Shown here: positions 28,411-37,100 of the stretch, piece by piece
Layout: each line of letters starts with the position of its first letter
Numbering within the stretch: position 1 is the first letter of the stretch
From: Pelagivirga sediminicola
Lineage (GTDB): Bacteria > Pseudomonadota > Alphaproteobacteria > Rhodobacterales > Rhodobacteraceae
Assembly: GCF_003072125.1 (NCBI RefSeq)
Contig: NZ_QCYH01000007.1
Coordinates: 62,001-126,000, forward strand
Length of the DNA stretch: 64,000 bases
Reading direction: 5' to 3'
The notes under the pieces: generated by a model
Databases searched by the model: none
What the model was told of the DNA's origin: nothing
The model's input: the letters and a program-made list of their open reading frames with translations, nothing else
Translations under genes and position numbers: made by a program

Positions 28411-29760
28411 ATGACCCAGCTTGCCCTCATCATCCTTGCTGCCGGCAAAGGCACGCGCATGAAATCGGATTTGCCGAAGGTGCTGCACCCCGTGGCGGGC
28501 GCGCCGTTGGTGGTGCACGCGATGTTGGCGGTCGAGGCGCTGGAGCCTGCCGCGACGATCGTCGTCGCGGGCCACGGCGCGGATCTGGTCGAGCGCGCCG
28601 CCCATGGCCATGATCCGGACGCGCGCATCGTGCTTCAGGCCGAGCAGCGCGGCACCGCCCATGCGGTGGATCGCGCGCGCGGCGCGCTTGAGCAGTTCGA
28701 CGGCGATGTGATCGTGCTTTATGGCGACACGCCGTTCATCCGCCCCGAAACCATGACCGAAATGCTGGACGCGCGGCGGGGCGGCGCCGATGTGGTGGTC
28801 CTGGGCTTCGAGGCCGAGCAGCCCGGCAAATACGGTCGGCTGGTCACGAACGGCGACGTGCTGGAGCGGATCGTCGAGGCCAAGGACGCCAGCGCCGAGG
28901 AATTGGCGATTACCCTGTGCAATTCTGGCGTGATCTGCGCCGATCGGGCCACGCTCTTCGATCTGATCGCGCAGGTGGGCGATGATAATGCCGCGGGCGA
29001 ATATTACCTCACGGACATCATCGGGCTGGCCAGCGGCGCCGGGATGCGCTGCGCCGTCGTCACCTGCCCCGAGGAGGAAACGCTGGGCATCAACTCGCGC
29101 GCCGAGCTGGCCCGCGCCGAGGCGATCTGGCAGGCGCGGCGTCGCCATGAGGCGATGGAGAACGGCGCGACCCTGACCGCGCCCGATACGGTGTTTTTTG
29201 CCCATGACACCCATATCGGCGCCGATGTGCTGATCGAGCCGCATGTGATCTTCGGCCCCGGCGTGACGGTGGAAAACGGCGCGACCCTGCGCGCGTTTTC
29301 GCATCTGGAGGGCTGCCATGTCAGCGACGGCGCGGTGATCGGCCCCTATGCGCGCCTGCGCCCGGATGCCGAAATCGGCCCGGATGCAAGGATCGGCAAT
29401 TTTGTCGAGATCAAGAAGGCCGTGATCGGCGAGGGCGCCAAGGTGAACCACCTGTCCTATATCGGCGATGCCGAGATCGGCGCAGGCGCCAATATCGGCG
29501 CCGGGACGATCACCTGCAATTATGATGGCGTGCTCAAGCATGAAACGCGCATCGGCGCGGGCGCCTTCATCGGCTCGAACACGGCGCTGGTCGCGCCTGT
29601 GGAGGTCGGCGAGGGCGCCGTCGTCGCGGCCGGATCGACCATTACTGCCGATGTGCCCGGCGGCGGGCTTGCCATTGCGCGCAGCCGGCAGGATACCAAG
29701 CCGGGCCAAGGCGCGCGGCTGCGCGAGGCACTGCTGGCGCGCAAGGCGGCGGACACGTAG
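28411..29760 (+). CDS. glmU: Bifunctional GlmU (GlcN-1-P acetyltransferase / GlcNAc-1-P uridylyltransferase)
   Basis: 449 residues: N-terminal uridylyltransferase with LAAGKGTRMKS and YGDTPFI, then a C-terminal left-handed beta-helix of hexapeptide repeats (from about 260; IGAGANIGAGTITCNYDG near the active site). It makes UDP-GlcNAc for peptidoglycan and LPS. GlmS follows 22 nt later. Confidence 0.95.
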   Translation: MTQLALIILAAGKGTRMKSDLPKVLHPVAGAPLVVHAMLAVEALEPAATIVVAGHGADLVERAAHGHDPDARIVLQAEQRGTAHAVDRARGALEQFDGDVIVLYGDTPFIRPETMTEMLDARRGGADVVVLGFEAEQPGKYGRLVTNGDVLERIVEAKDASAEELAITLCNSGVICADRATLFDLIAQVGDDNAAGEYYLTDIIGLASGAGMRCAVVTCPEEETLGINSRAELARAEAIWQARRRHEAMENGATLTAPDTVFFAHDTHIGADVLIEPHVIFGPGVTVENGATLRAFSHLEGCHVSDGAVIGPYARLRPDAEIGPDARIGNFVEIKKAVIGEGAKVNHLSYIGDAEIGAGANIGAGTITCNYDGVLKHETRIGAGAFIGSNTALVAPVEVGEGAVVAAGSTITADVPGGGLAIARSRQDTKPGQGARLREALLARKAADT

Positions 29761-29782
29761 GTTTCATCCAAGGGGTTTCATC

Positions 29783-31603
29783 ATGTGCGGCATCGTTGGC
29801 GTTCTTGGCTCACATCACGTCTCACCGCTTCTGGTCGAGGGGCTGAAGCGGCTGGAATATCGCGGCTATGACAGCGCCGGGATTGCCACGGTGGATAACG
29901 GCAAGCTGTCGCGCCGCCGCGCGCTGGGCAAGCTGGTGAACCTGTCGGATGCGTTGGTGCATGACCCGCTGCCGGGCAAATCGGGCATCGGCCATACCCG
30001 CTGGGCCACGCACGGCGCCGCCACCACCGAGAACGCGCACCCGCATCAGCGCGGCCGCGTCGCCGTGGTGCATAACGGCATCATCGAGAATTACCGCGCC
30101 CTGCGCGAGTTCCTAAAAGAGCGCGGGATCACCCCCGAAAGCGAGACTGACACCGAAACCGTCGCCATGCTGTGCAACTGGCATCTGGATCAGGGGCTGG
30201 ACCCGGTCGAGGCGGCAAAGGAGACGGTCAAGCGGCTGGAGGGCGCCTATGCCTTGTGTTTCCTCTTCGAGGGCGAGGATGATCTGATGATCGCCGCGCG
30301 CAAGGGCAGCCCGCTGGCCATCGGCTGGGGCGCGGGCGAGATGTATGTCGGCTCGGACGCGCTGGCGCTGGCGCCGATGACGAACGAGCTGACCTATCTG
30401 GAGGAGGGCGACATCGCCATCCTGCGCCGGGCCAGGGCCGATATTCTGGATGAAAACCACGCCCCCGTCACGCGCCCGCGTCGGACGGTCAGTCTGGATG
30501 CGTCCAGCACCGACAAGGGCGGGCATCGCCACTACATGTCCAAGGAGATCGCCGAGCAGCCGACGACGCTTGCCAACGCGCTGAAATACTACACCGAGAA
30601 CCGCGAGGGCCAGCATTTGCTGGAGCATGGCGTCGATTTTACCGCCTTCGACCGAATCGTGATGGTCGCTTGCGGCACCGCCTCGCTGGCCTGTTTCGTG
30701 TCGAAATACTGGTTCGAGCAGATTGCCCGGATCCCGGTGGAAATCGACGTCGCGTCCGAATTCCGCTATCGCGAGCCGCCCTTGAACAGCCGCACGCTGG
30801 CGCTGTTCGTCAGCCAGTCGGGCGAGACGGCCGATACGCTGGCCGCGCTGCGCTATTGCAAGGGTAAGGCCGGCATGATCCTGTCGATCGTCAACGCCAC
30901 CGAAAGCAGCATCGCGCGCGAAAGCGATCTGGCGCTGCCGATCCTTGCAGGCCCGGAAATCGGGGTTGCATCGACCAAGGCGTTCACCTCGCAGCTGGCG
31001 GTTCTGGCCGCGCTGACGTTGCAGGCCGCGCGCCAGTGCGGCACCGTGACGGCGGCGCGGGCGCAGGAGCTGTCCGACCAACTGCGAGCGGTGCCCGGCC
31101 TTGTCGCCGATGCGCTGACCATCGCGCCGCAGATCCACCGCGTGGCGCAGCAATTGGCGCGCTTTGACGATGTGCTGTTCCTGGGGCGCGGGGCGTTCTA
31201 TCCGATGGCGCTGGAAGGCGCGCTGAAGCTGAAGGAAATCAGCTATATCCACGCCGAGGGCTATGCCAGCGGCGAGCTGAAGCACGGGCCCATCGCCCTC
31301 ATCGACGAGGATATGCCGGTGGTCGTTCTGGTCCCGCATGATGCGATGTTCGACAAGACGATTTCCAACATGCAGGAGGTCATGGCGCGCGGCGGCAAGA
31401 TCATCATGATCTCGGATGCGCGCGGCCTGAGCGAGGGCGGCGACGGCGTCTGGCAAAGAATTGAGATGCCCGCCGCAGCAGGCCCCTTCGCGCCCATCGT
31501 CTATGCCGTCCCGATCCAGCAGCTTGCCTATTGGACCGCCGTCGAAAAGGGCACGGATGTGGACCAGCCGCGCAACCTCGCCAAATCGGTGACGGTGGAA
31601 TAG
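29783..31603 (+). CDS. glmS: Glutamine--fructose-6-phosphate aminotransferase GlmS
   Basis: 606 residues, usual length. Cys2 of MCGIVGVLG is the N-terminal glutaminase nucleophile; the second half contains two SIS domains (VACGTASLACF; SQSGETADTLAAL; GRGAFYPMALEGALKLKE). It forms glucosamine-6-phosphate. Start fixed by the required MC N-terminus. No glmS ribozyme is expected or seen. Confidence 0.96.
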   Translation: MCGIVGVLGSHHVSPLLVEGLKRLEYRGYDSAGIATVDNGKLSRRRALGKLVNLSDALVHDPLPGKSGIGHTRWATHGAATTENAHPHQRGRVAVVHNGIIENYRALREFLKERGITPESETDTETVAMLCNWHLDQGLDPVEAAKETVKRLEGAYALCFLFEGEDDLMIAARKGSPLAIGWGAGEMYVGSDALALAPMTNELTYLEEGDIAILRRARADILDENHAPVTRPRRTVSLDASSTDKGGHRHYMSKEIAEQPTTLANALKYYTENREGQHLLEHGVDFTAFDRIVMVACGTASLACFVSKYWFEQIARIPVEIDVASEFRYREPPLNSRTLALFVSQSGETADTLAALRYCKGKAGMILSIVNATESSIARESDLALPILAGPEIGVASTKAFTSQLAVLAALTLQAARQCGTVTAARAQELSDQLRAVPGLVADALTIAPQIHRVAQQLARFDDVLFLGRGAFYPMALEGALKLKEISYIHAEGYASGELKHGPIALIDEDMPVVVLVPHDAMFDKTISNMQEVMARGGKIIMISDARGLSEGGDGVWQRIEMPAAAGPFAPIVYAVPIQQLAYWTAVEKGTDVDQPRNLAKSVTVE

Positions 31604-31652
31604 GCGCGCCATTTGACGCGGCGGCGCGGGCCCGGTTTCTCGGCGCAGCGCG

Positions 31653-32345
31653 TCAGGCGGTAAGCGGGATGTCCCGGACAAGGGCGGCGGCGATGCGCTC
31701 GGCGGCATGGCCGTCGCCGTAAGGGTTGAGGGCGCGCGCCATCGCGGCATACGCCCCGGCATCGTTCAGCAGCGCCAGCGCCTCGCGCGTCAGCCGCTCG
31801 CCATGGGTTCCGACCAGCCGGACGGTGCCTGCCGCGACGGCCTCGGGGCGCTCGGTGGTCTCGCGCATGACCAGCACGGGCTTGCCGAGGCTTGGCGCCT
31901 CTTCCTGAACGCCGCCGGAATCGGTGATGATGATATGGGCGCGGCGCATCAGCCAGACGAAAGGCAGGTAATCCTGCGGGGCGATCAGATGCAGGTTTTC
32001 GGCGTCGCCCAGGATCCGGTTCACCGGTTCCTGCACATTCGGGTTGAGATGCACGGGATAGACAACCTGCGCATCGCCCTGCTCGGAAATCGTGCGCAGC
32101 GCGGTGTAGATCCGCTCGAACCCGGCGCCGAAATTCTCGCGCCGGTGGCCGGTGACGCAGACCTGCGCGTCGATGCCCGGTGCGTTCTGCAGACGCTTGA
32201 CCACCGGGGCCATCTTGATGGCCTCAGGGCGGGCGCCGAAAACGATGAGGACTTTCCTGAACGCGCGCGCCTTGAAACAGTATTTCACCCTTAGTGATGT
32301 GCCGGTTTGCCCTTCAAAGGCAACCTGAGTTGCCGTATCGGCCAC
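31653..32345 (-). pseudogene. UDP-GlcNAc 2-epimerase (WecB-like) with internal deletion
   Basis: The frame encodes the WecB N-terminus ([23 protein letters not shown]) followed at once by [12 protein letters not shown] and then the normal C-terminal domain to the end ([45 protein letters not shown]). Intact WecB is about 370 residues and has roughly 165-175 residues between these parts, including the central UDP-sugar site. The fusion point (about 32145-32157) falls where two similar sequences occur in WecB (VTGQHRE and VTGHRRE), which suggests deletion between short repeats. The native start codon also seems to be missing. Confidence 0.8.
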
Positions 32346-32410
32346 AATTGCCGCCCTTCAGGTGCATGGCCTTGCAGGGCGCGGGCGCGCAAACCTTGCC
32401 TTGAAGGGCA
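32308..32410. repeat. Inverted-repeat cluster upstream of glmM
   Basis: TGCCCTTCAAAGGCAACC (32308-32325) is mirrored by AAACCTTGCCTTGAAGGGCA (32391-32410), with at least 10 bp perfectly complementary plus further partial pairing; a third related half-site (GCCCTTCAGG, about 32353) lies between. It covers the gap between the broken epimerase gene and glmM and ends 47 nt before the glmM ATG. It could be a regulatory hairpin or a small mobile-element remnant. Confidence 0.5.
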
Positions 32411-32457
32411 GGCGGTTTTAAGAAAGGCGAAACTTTCACGTCAGGATACGCACGCAC

Positions 32458-33795
32458 ATGAGCCGGACCTATTTCGGAACCGATGGCATCCGCGGCCGCG
32501 CAGGCACCGGTGCGATGACCGCGGCCTTCATGGTCGATCTGGCCATCGCTGTGGGCACGTATTTCAAGGCCAACGCCCAGACCCGGCGGGTGGTCATCGG
32601 CAAGGATACGCGGCGGTCGGGGTATATGCTGGAGAACGCGCTGACGGCCGGGTTCACGGCGGCGGGCATGGATGTGTTCGCGCTGGGGCCGCTGCCGACC
32701 CCGGCGGTGGGCCTGCTGACCCATTCGATGCGTGCCGTTCTGGGGGTGATGATCTCGGCCAGCCACAATCCGCATTACGACAACGGAATCAAGTTCTTCG
32801 GCCCCGACGGGTTCAAGCTGTCCGACCAGATCGAGCACGAGATCGAGGCGCTGCTGGCCTCGCGCGCCTTCGATGTCGATCCCGACCATATCGGCCGGGT
32901 CACGCGCGTGAACGAGGCGCCCTCGCGTTACGTGGAATATGCCAAGACGACGGTGCCGGACCGGGTGCGGCTGCACGGGTTGAAGGTGGTTCTGGATTGC
33001 GCCAACGGGGCAGCCTACCGCGCGGCGCCCAAGGTGCTGTGGGAACTGGGGGCCGAGGTGATCGCGATGGGCGTGTCGCCCGATGGCTACAACATCAACA
33101 AGGGCTGCGGATCGACCAGCCCGGAGGCCGCCGCGCAGCTGATCCGCGACACCGGCGCCGATATCGGCATCTGTCTGGACGGCGATGCCGACCGGATCAT
33201 CGTGCTGGACGAGACCGGCGCCGTGGTGGACGGCGATCAGATCATGGCCCTTCTGGCCGGGCGCTGGGCGGCTGCGGGGCGGCTGAACCATAACACGCTG
33301 GTGTCGACGGTGATGTCGAACCTGGGGCTTGAGAATCATCTGGCGGCGCAGGGCATCACCCTTGTGCGCACGGATGTGGGCGATCGCTATGTCGTGCAGG
33401 CGATGCGCGATGGCGGCTTCAATCTGGGCGGCGAGCAGTCGGGCCATATCGTGCTGACCGATCACGCCACCACGGGCGACGGTCTGGTCGCGGGGCTGCA
33501 GGTGCTGGCGATGCTGAAGGACAGCGACGAGCCCGCCAGCCGTCTGACGCAGGTGTTCACGCCGGTGCCGCAGATCCTGGAGAATGTGCGCTATGCCCCC
33601 GGTACCGATCCGCTGAAGGACGCCGCCGTGCAGGACGCCATCGCCGCCGGCGAGGCCGAGCTGGGCCGCGAGGGCCGGCTTTTGATCCGCAAATCGGGGA
33701 CCGAACCGTTGATCCGCGTCATGGGCGAAGGCCCGGACCGCAACGATCTGGCAAGGATAATCCGCACCATCTGTGACAAGGTCAGCGCGGTCTGA
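32458..33795 (+). CDS. glmM: Phosphoglucosamine mutase GlmM
   Basis: 445 residues. Phosphoserine site S102 in ISASHNP matches the E. coli position; the metal loop DGDADR and the C-terminal [12 protein letters not shown] are present. It converts GlcN-6-P to GlcN-1-P, the step between GlmS and GlmU. Intact, although both flanks carry broken genes. Confidence 0.95.
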   Translation: MSRTYFGTDGIRGRAGTGAMTAAFMVDLAIAVGTYFKANAQTRRVVIGKDTRRSGYMLENALTAGFTAAGMDVFALGPLPTPAVGLLTHSMRAVLGVMISASHNPHYDNGIKFFGPDGFKLSDQIEHEIEALLASRAFDVDPDHIGRVTRVNEAPSRYVEYAKTTVPDRVRLHGLKVVLDCANGAAYRAAPKVLWELGAEVIAMGVSPDGYNINKGCGSTSPEAAAQLIRDTGADIGICLDGDADRIIVLDETGAVVDGDQIMALLAGRWAAAGRLNHNTLVSTVMSNLGLENHLAAQGITLVRTDVGDRYVVQAMRDGGFNLGGEQSGHIVLTDHATTGDGLVAGLQVLAMLKDSDEPASRLTQVFTPVPQILENVRYAPGTDPLKDAAVQDAIAAGEAELGREGRLLIRKSGTEPLIRVMGEGPDRNDLARIIRTICDKVSAV

Positions 33796-33830
33796 GCGGG
33801 CTGCGGTGATGTGAAAAAGGGAAATCTCTA

Positions 33831-33974
33831 TTGCGTATTGTAATGATCGTCTGAACGCAGGCGAGGTCCCCATTTACGAGTCCGAGCTGGACGCCGTCAT
33901 GGCGCGCAACGTCGATGCCGGGCGGCTGTCCTTCACCACCGATCTGGGCGCGGCCGTGGCGGATGCCGAGGCAG
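33831..33974 (+). pseudogene. Fragment of UDP-glucose 6-dehydrogenase
   Basis: TTG CGT ATT GTA ATG ATC reads LRIVMI, the start of a Ugd-type NAD-binding domain. From 33851, in another frame, comes LNAGEVPIYESELDAVMARN followed by VDAGRLSFTTDLGAAVADAEA, the region around residues 45-90 of Ugd. The residues between (GTGYVGL and following) and the remaining about 340 residues are missing. A deletion remnant, not functional. Confidence 0.75.
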
Positions 33975-34061
33975 CTGAGCGCGGCGATCCGTCTGGGCGC
34001 GCGCAAGGGCGAGAACGTGGAAAGCTGGGGCCTGACGGGGCAGATCCGGTTCCAGTTCTGA
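33975..34061 (+). pseudogene. C-terminal tail of an outer-membrane beta-barrel protein (fragment)
   Basis: 28 codons read LSAAIRLGARKGENVESWGL then TGQIRFQF and stop. Alternating hydrophobic residues and a terminal Phe are typical of the last strand of outer-membrane barrels recognised by BAM. It is joined directly to the Ugd fragment, so a deletion has fused parts of two genes. The original protein is not identified. Confidence 0.55.
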
Positions 34062-34153
34062 TTGGGCCGACATGAAGGCGAGCGGCCCCCGGAATCCGGG
34101 GCCGCCCGGCCAACATCGGGTGGCGGTGCCTTTTCAGGGCGTTCGTGAGGCCC
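34062..34153. other. Intergenic segment with GC hairpin
   Basis: Contains a strong stem (GCGGCCCCCGG 34082-34092 against CCGGGGCCGC 34096-34105, one bulged C). No T-run on either strand, so it is at best an imperfect terminator between the gene fragments (plus) and the haem protein gene (minus). Nothing else seen. Confidence 0.45.
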
Positions 34154-34384
34154 TCAGGTGTTTTTCCAATACCCGTTGGCCGCGGCGACAGCGGCGAAAT
34201 GCGTGGCGACGACCTGACTGGACGCGATGAGCGCGTCGAAATCGCCGGCATATTTGGGGCGCAGATCCTCGCGGATCTTCGCGTCGGGCTGGGTCATCTT
34301 GATTGCGACGCGCGCCATCTTGACGGCCAGCTCATAACCCTCTTCGGGGGTGTCTGTGATCAATGTGGGAAGCCATGTCGTCAT
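34154..34384 (-). CDS. Hexameric tyrosine-coordinated haem protein (HTHP)
   Basis: 76 residues starting MTTWLPTLITDTPEEGYELA and ending VVATHFAAVAAANGYWKNT, closely matching the HTHP family first described in marine Rhodobacterales: a small cyclic hexamer binding six haems through a tyrosine, with peroxidase and catalase activity. The start at 34384 matches the family N-terminus. It stands alone downstream of eda, 123 nt away. Confidence 0.88.
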   Translation of the reverse strand: MTTWLPTLITDTPEEGYELAVKMARVAIKMTQPDAKIREDLRPKYAGDFDALIASSQVVATHFAAVAAANGYWKNT

Positions 34385-34447
34385 CGTCCGGTCCTTTGGG
34401 TTATGCCCGCATCCGGCCAAGGCAAGGATGCAGAACGATTGCCTGAA

Positions 34448-34464
34448 AGGGGGCTGTCCCCCCT
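34448..34464 (-). terminator. Possible weak terminator after eda
   Basis: On the minus strand the 34464-34448 segment reads GGGGG-ACAG-CCCCC followed by TTTC. The stem is stable but the T-run is only three bases. It lies 44 nt after the eda stop and before the haem protein gene. Confidence 0.4.
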
Positions 34465-34507
34465 CGCCGTTCTAGCGCAACATCCGAGCAACCGCTACAT
34501 GGATGGC

Positions 34508-35170
34508 TCAACTGGCTGGCCGGGGCGCGCCGAGCGTTGAGGCCGCGCGCGCGAGCGCCTCGATCCGGTCCCATGCGCCCGCATTGATCAACTCGCCCGG
34601 CGCGATCCAGCTGCCCCCGGCGCAGACCACGTTGGGCAGGCGCAGATATTCGGCCGCGTTCGCGGCGTTTATGCCGCCGGTCGGGCAAAAGCCGATCTGC
34701 GGCAATGGCCCGCCCAGGGCGGACAGGGCAGGCGCGCCGCCCGACGCCTCGGCGGGAAAGAACTTCAGCATGTCATAGCCGCGCTCCAGCAGCGCCATCG
34801 CCTCGCTTGCCGTGGCGGCGCCGGGCAGCAGCGGCAGCCCCTCTGCCTCGCAGGCGGCCAGCAAGGCCGGGGTCGCGCCCGGCGAGACGCCGAAAACCGC
34901 GCCTGCCGCCTTGGCCGCGCGCACGTCGCCGGGGGTCAGCAGGGTGCCTGCGCCGACATGGCCGCCCGGCACCGCGGCCATCGCACGGATCGCGTCCAGC
35001 GCGGCGGGCGTGCGCAGCGTCACCTCCAGCGCAGGCAATCCGCCCGCAATGAGCGCCTCTGCCAAGGGCCGCGCATCGGCGGCGTCGTGCAGGACCAGAA
35101 CCGGGACGATGGGCGCCAGCGCGCAGATCGCGCGGACCTGGCGGCTGGCGTCTGAGGGGGTGATGGGCAT
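34508..35170 (-). CDS. eda: KDPG/KHG aldolase Eda
   Basis: 220 residues; catalytic E49 (LEVTLRT) and Schiff-base lysine K136 (MLKFFPAE) are present, with GFCPTGGI for phosphate binding. It splits 2-keto-3-deoxy-6-phosphogluconate to pyruvate and glyceraldehyde-3-phosphate. It starts 3 nt after the edd stop, so edd-eda is one transcription unit for the Entner-Doudoroff pathway. Confidence 0.95.
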   Translation of the reverse strand: MPITPSDASRQVRAICALAPIVPVLVLHDAADARPLAEALIAGGLPALEVTLRTPAALDAIRAMAAVPGGHVGAGTLLTPGDVRAAKAAGAVFGVSPGATPALLAACEAEGLPLLPGAATASEAMALLERGYDMLKFFPAEASGGAPALSALGGPLPQIGFCPTGGINAANAAEYLRLPNVVCAGGSWIAPGELINAGAWDRIEALARAASTLGAPRPAS

Positions 35171-35173
35171 GGG

Positions 35174-36985
35174 TCAGCCTCCGAAGATCGTCGCGCCCGT
35201 CTCGGCCGAGCCGACGGTGCCGCGGAAGGCCGCAAAAAGCTCGCGCCCGACGCCGAACTGCCCGGCGTCCGGATCGGCCTTGGCGGCGGGGCGGTCCTGC
35301 AGGCCCTCGGCCTGCACCTCCAGCGTGCCGACCTCCGCATCGACGCACAGGATGTCGCCGTCGCGCAGTCGCGCGAGCGGCCCGCCATCCATGGCCTCGG
35401 GGCAGACATGGATCGCCGCGGGCACCCGGCCCGACGCGCCGGACATGCGCCCGTCGGTAACGAGCGCCACCTTCTGGCCGCGCCCCTGAAGGATGGACAG
35501 AAGCGGCGTCAGGCTGTGCAATTCGGGCATCCCGTTCGCCTTGGGCCCCTGAAAGCGCACCACGACCACCAGATCGCCGGTCAGCTCGCCCGCCTTGAAC
35601 GCGGCCTTCACAGCGTCCTGATTGTCAAAGATCCGCGCGGGCGCCTCGATGATGCGATGCTCGGGCGCGACGGCCGAGATCTTCATCACGGCGGTGCCCA
35701 GATTGCCCGCAAGCCGCACCAGACCGCCCGAGGACTGGAACGGATCGGTGGCGGGGCGCAGGATCTTGTCGTTCAGGCTGCGCCCGGCGCCCGCGTGCCA
35801 GCCAAGCGCGCCGTCTTGCAAGCGCGGCTCTTGCGTATAGGCCGCCAGACCGCCGCCCGCGACCGTTGCGGTGTCGGGATGCAGCAGCCCGTTTTCCAGC
35901 AGGTTGCCGATCATGTAGCCCAGCCCGCCTGCCGCGTGGAAATGGTTTACGTCCGCCAGACCGTTGGGATAGACGCGCGCCATCAGCGGCGTGATTTCCG
36001 ACAGGGCCGAGAAATCCTGCCAGTCGAGGATGATTCCCCCCGCCCGCGCCATGGCGATCAGGTGGATCAGCAGGTTGGTCGAGCCGCCCGTCGCGTTCAG
36101 CCCGATGATGCCGTTGACGAAGGCCCGCTCGTCCAGGATGTCGCAGACCGGCGTATAGGCATCACCCTGCGCGCCCAAGGCCAGAGCCCGGCGCGCCCCC
36201 TCGCGCGTCAGCGCGTCGCGCAGGGGCGTGTTCGGCGTCACGAAGCTGGCGCCGGGCAGGTGCAGGCCCATGAACTCCATCAGCATCTGGTTGGTGTTGG
36301 CGGTGCCGTAGAAGGTGCAGGTGCCGGGGCCGTGATAGGCCGCCATCTCGGCCTGCATCAGCGCGTCGCGGTCCACCTCGCCCGCGGCAAATTGCTGGCG
36401 CACCTTTGCCTTTTCATCGTTGGACAGCCCACTGGTCATCGGACCGGCGGGCAGGAAGACGGCAGGCAGATGTCCAAAGGCTTGGGCGGCGATCACAAGG
36501 CCCGGCACGATCTTGTCGCACACACCCAGGAAAACGGCGGCGTCGAAGGTGTTGTGGCTCAGCGCGACCGACGCGGCCAGCGCGATGACATCGCGCGAAA
36601 ACAGGCTCAGCTCCATCCCCGCCTCGCCCTGCGTTACGCCGTCGCACATGGCGGGCACCCCGCCTGCGACCTGCGCGGTGCCGCCCGCATCGCGCGCGGC
36701 GGTGCGGATCAGATCGGGGAACCTCTCGAACGGCTGATGGGCCGACAGCATGTCGTTATAGGCCGTGACGATGGCCAGATTGCCGGCGCTTCCCGCCGCG
36801 AGCGCAGCCTTGTCCGCGTCATCCGAGGCCGCATAGGCATGCGCCTGCCCGCTGCAGGACAGATGCGCGCGCGCCGGCCCCTTGGAGCGGGCGGCGCGCA
36901 TCCGCGCCAGATAGGCCGCGCGGGTGGGCGCGCTGCGTGTGATGATCTGTTCCGTCACGCGCGCCAGAACCGGGTTCAAGGCCAT
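35174..36985 (-). CDS. edd: 6-phosphogluconate dehydratase Edd
   Basis: 603 residues of the IlvD/Edd family, with [20 protein letters not shown] and GVCDKIVPG containing iron-sulfur cysteines, and a C-terminal [19 protein letters not shown]. It forms KDPG from 6-phosphogluconate. AAGGAGA precedes the ATG by 8 nt. A palindromic operator-like site lies about 55 nt upstream of the start. Confidence 0.95.
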   Translation of the reverse strand: MALNPVLARVTEQIITRSAPTRAAYLARMRAARSKGPARAHLSCSGQAHAYAASDDADKAALAAGSAGNLAIVTAYNDMLSAHQPFERFPDLIRTAARDAGGTAQVAGGVPAMCDGVTQGEAGMELSLFSRDVIALAASVALSHNTFDAAVFLGVCDKIVPGLVIAAQAFGHLPAVFLPAGPMTSGLSNDEKAKVRQQFAAGEVDRDALMQAEMAAYHGPGTCTFYGTANTNQMLMEFMGLHLPGASFVTPNTPLRDALTREGARRALALGAQGDAYTPVCDILDERAFVNGIIGLNATGGSTNLLIHLIAMARAGGIILDWQDFSALSEITPLMARVYPNGLADVNHFHAAGGLGYMIGNLLENGLLHPDTATVAGGGLAAYTQEPRLQDGALGWHAGAGRSLNDKILRPATDPFQSSGGLVRLAGNLGTAVMKISAVAPEHRIIEAPARIFDNQDAVKAAFKAGELTGDLVVVVRFQGPKANGMPELHSLTPLLSILQGRGQKVALVTDGRMSGASGRVPAAIHVCPEAMDGGPLARLRDGDILCVDAEVGTLEVQAEGLQDRPAAKADPDAGQFGVGRELFAAFRGTVGSAETGATIFGG

Positions 36986-37037
36986 GTCGTCATCTCCTTT
37001 GGTCGTGCGGGTCCATGCCGAAAGGCGGCAGCCAGCC

Positions 37038-37053
37038 TGGATAGCGCTAACAT
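37038..37053. promoter_or_regulatory. LacI-family operator-like site before edd
   Basis: On the minus strand ATGTTAGCGCTATCC is centred on the palindrome TAGC|GCTA (37042-37049), the CG-centred pattern used by LacI-family sugar regulators (ideal ATGTTAGC|GCTAACAT; two positions differ). It lies between glpK and edd, about 55 nt before the edd start. No LacI gene is in the window. Confidence 0.4.
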
Positions 37054-37100
37054 AAGTGCATTCATCGCGGCTGTCAGCGGGTGTTTCCTGAATATGTCAG

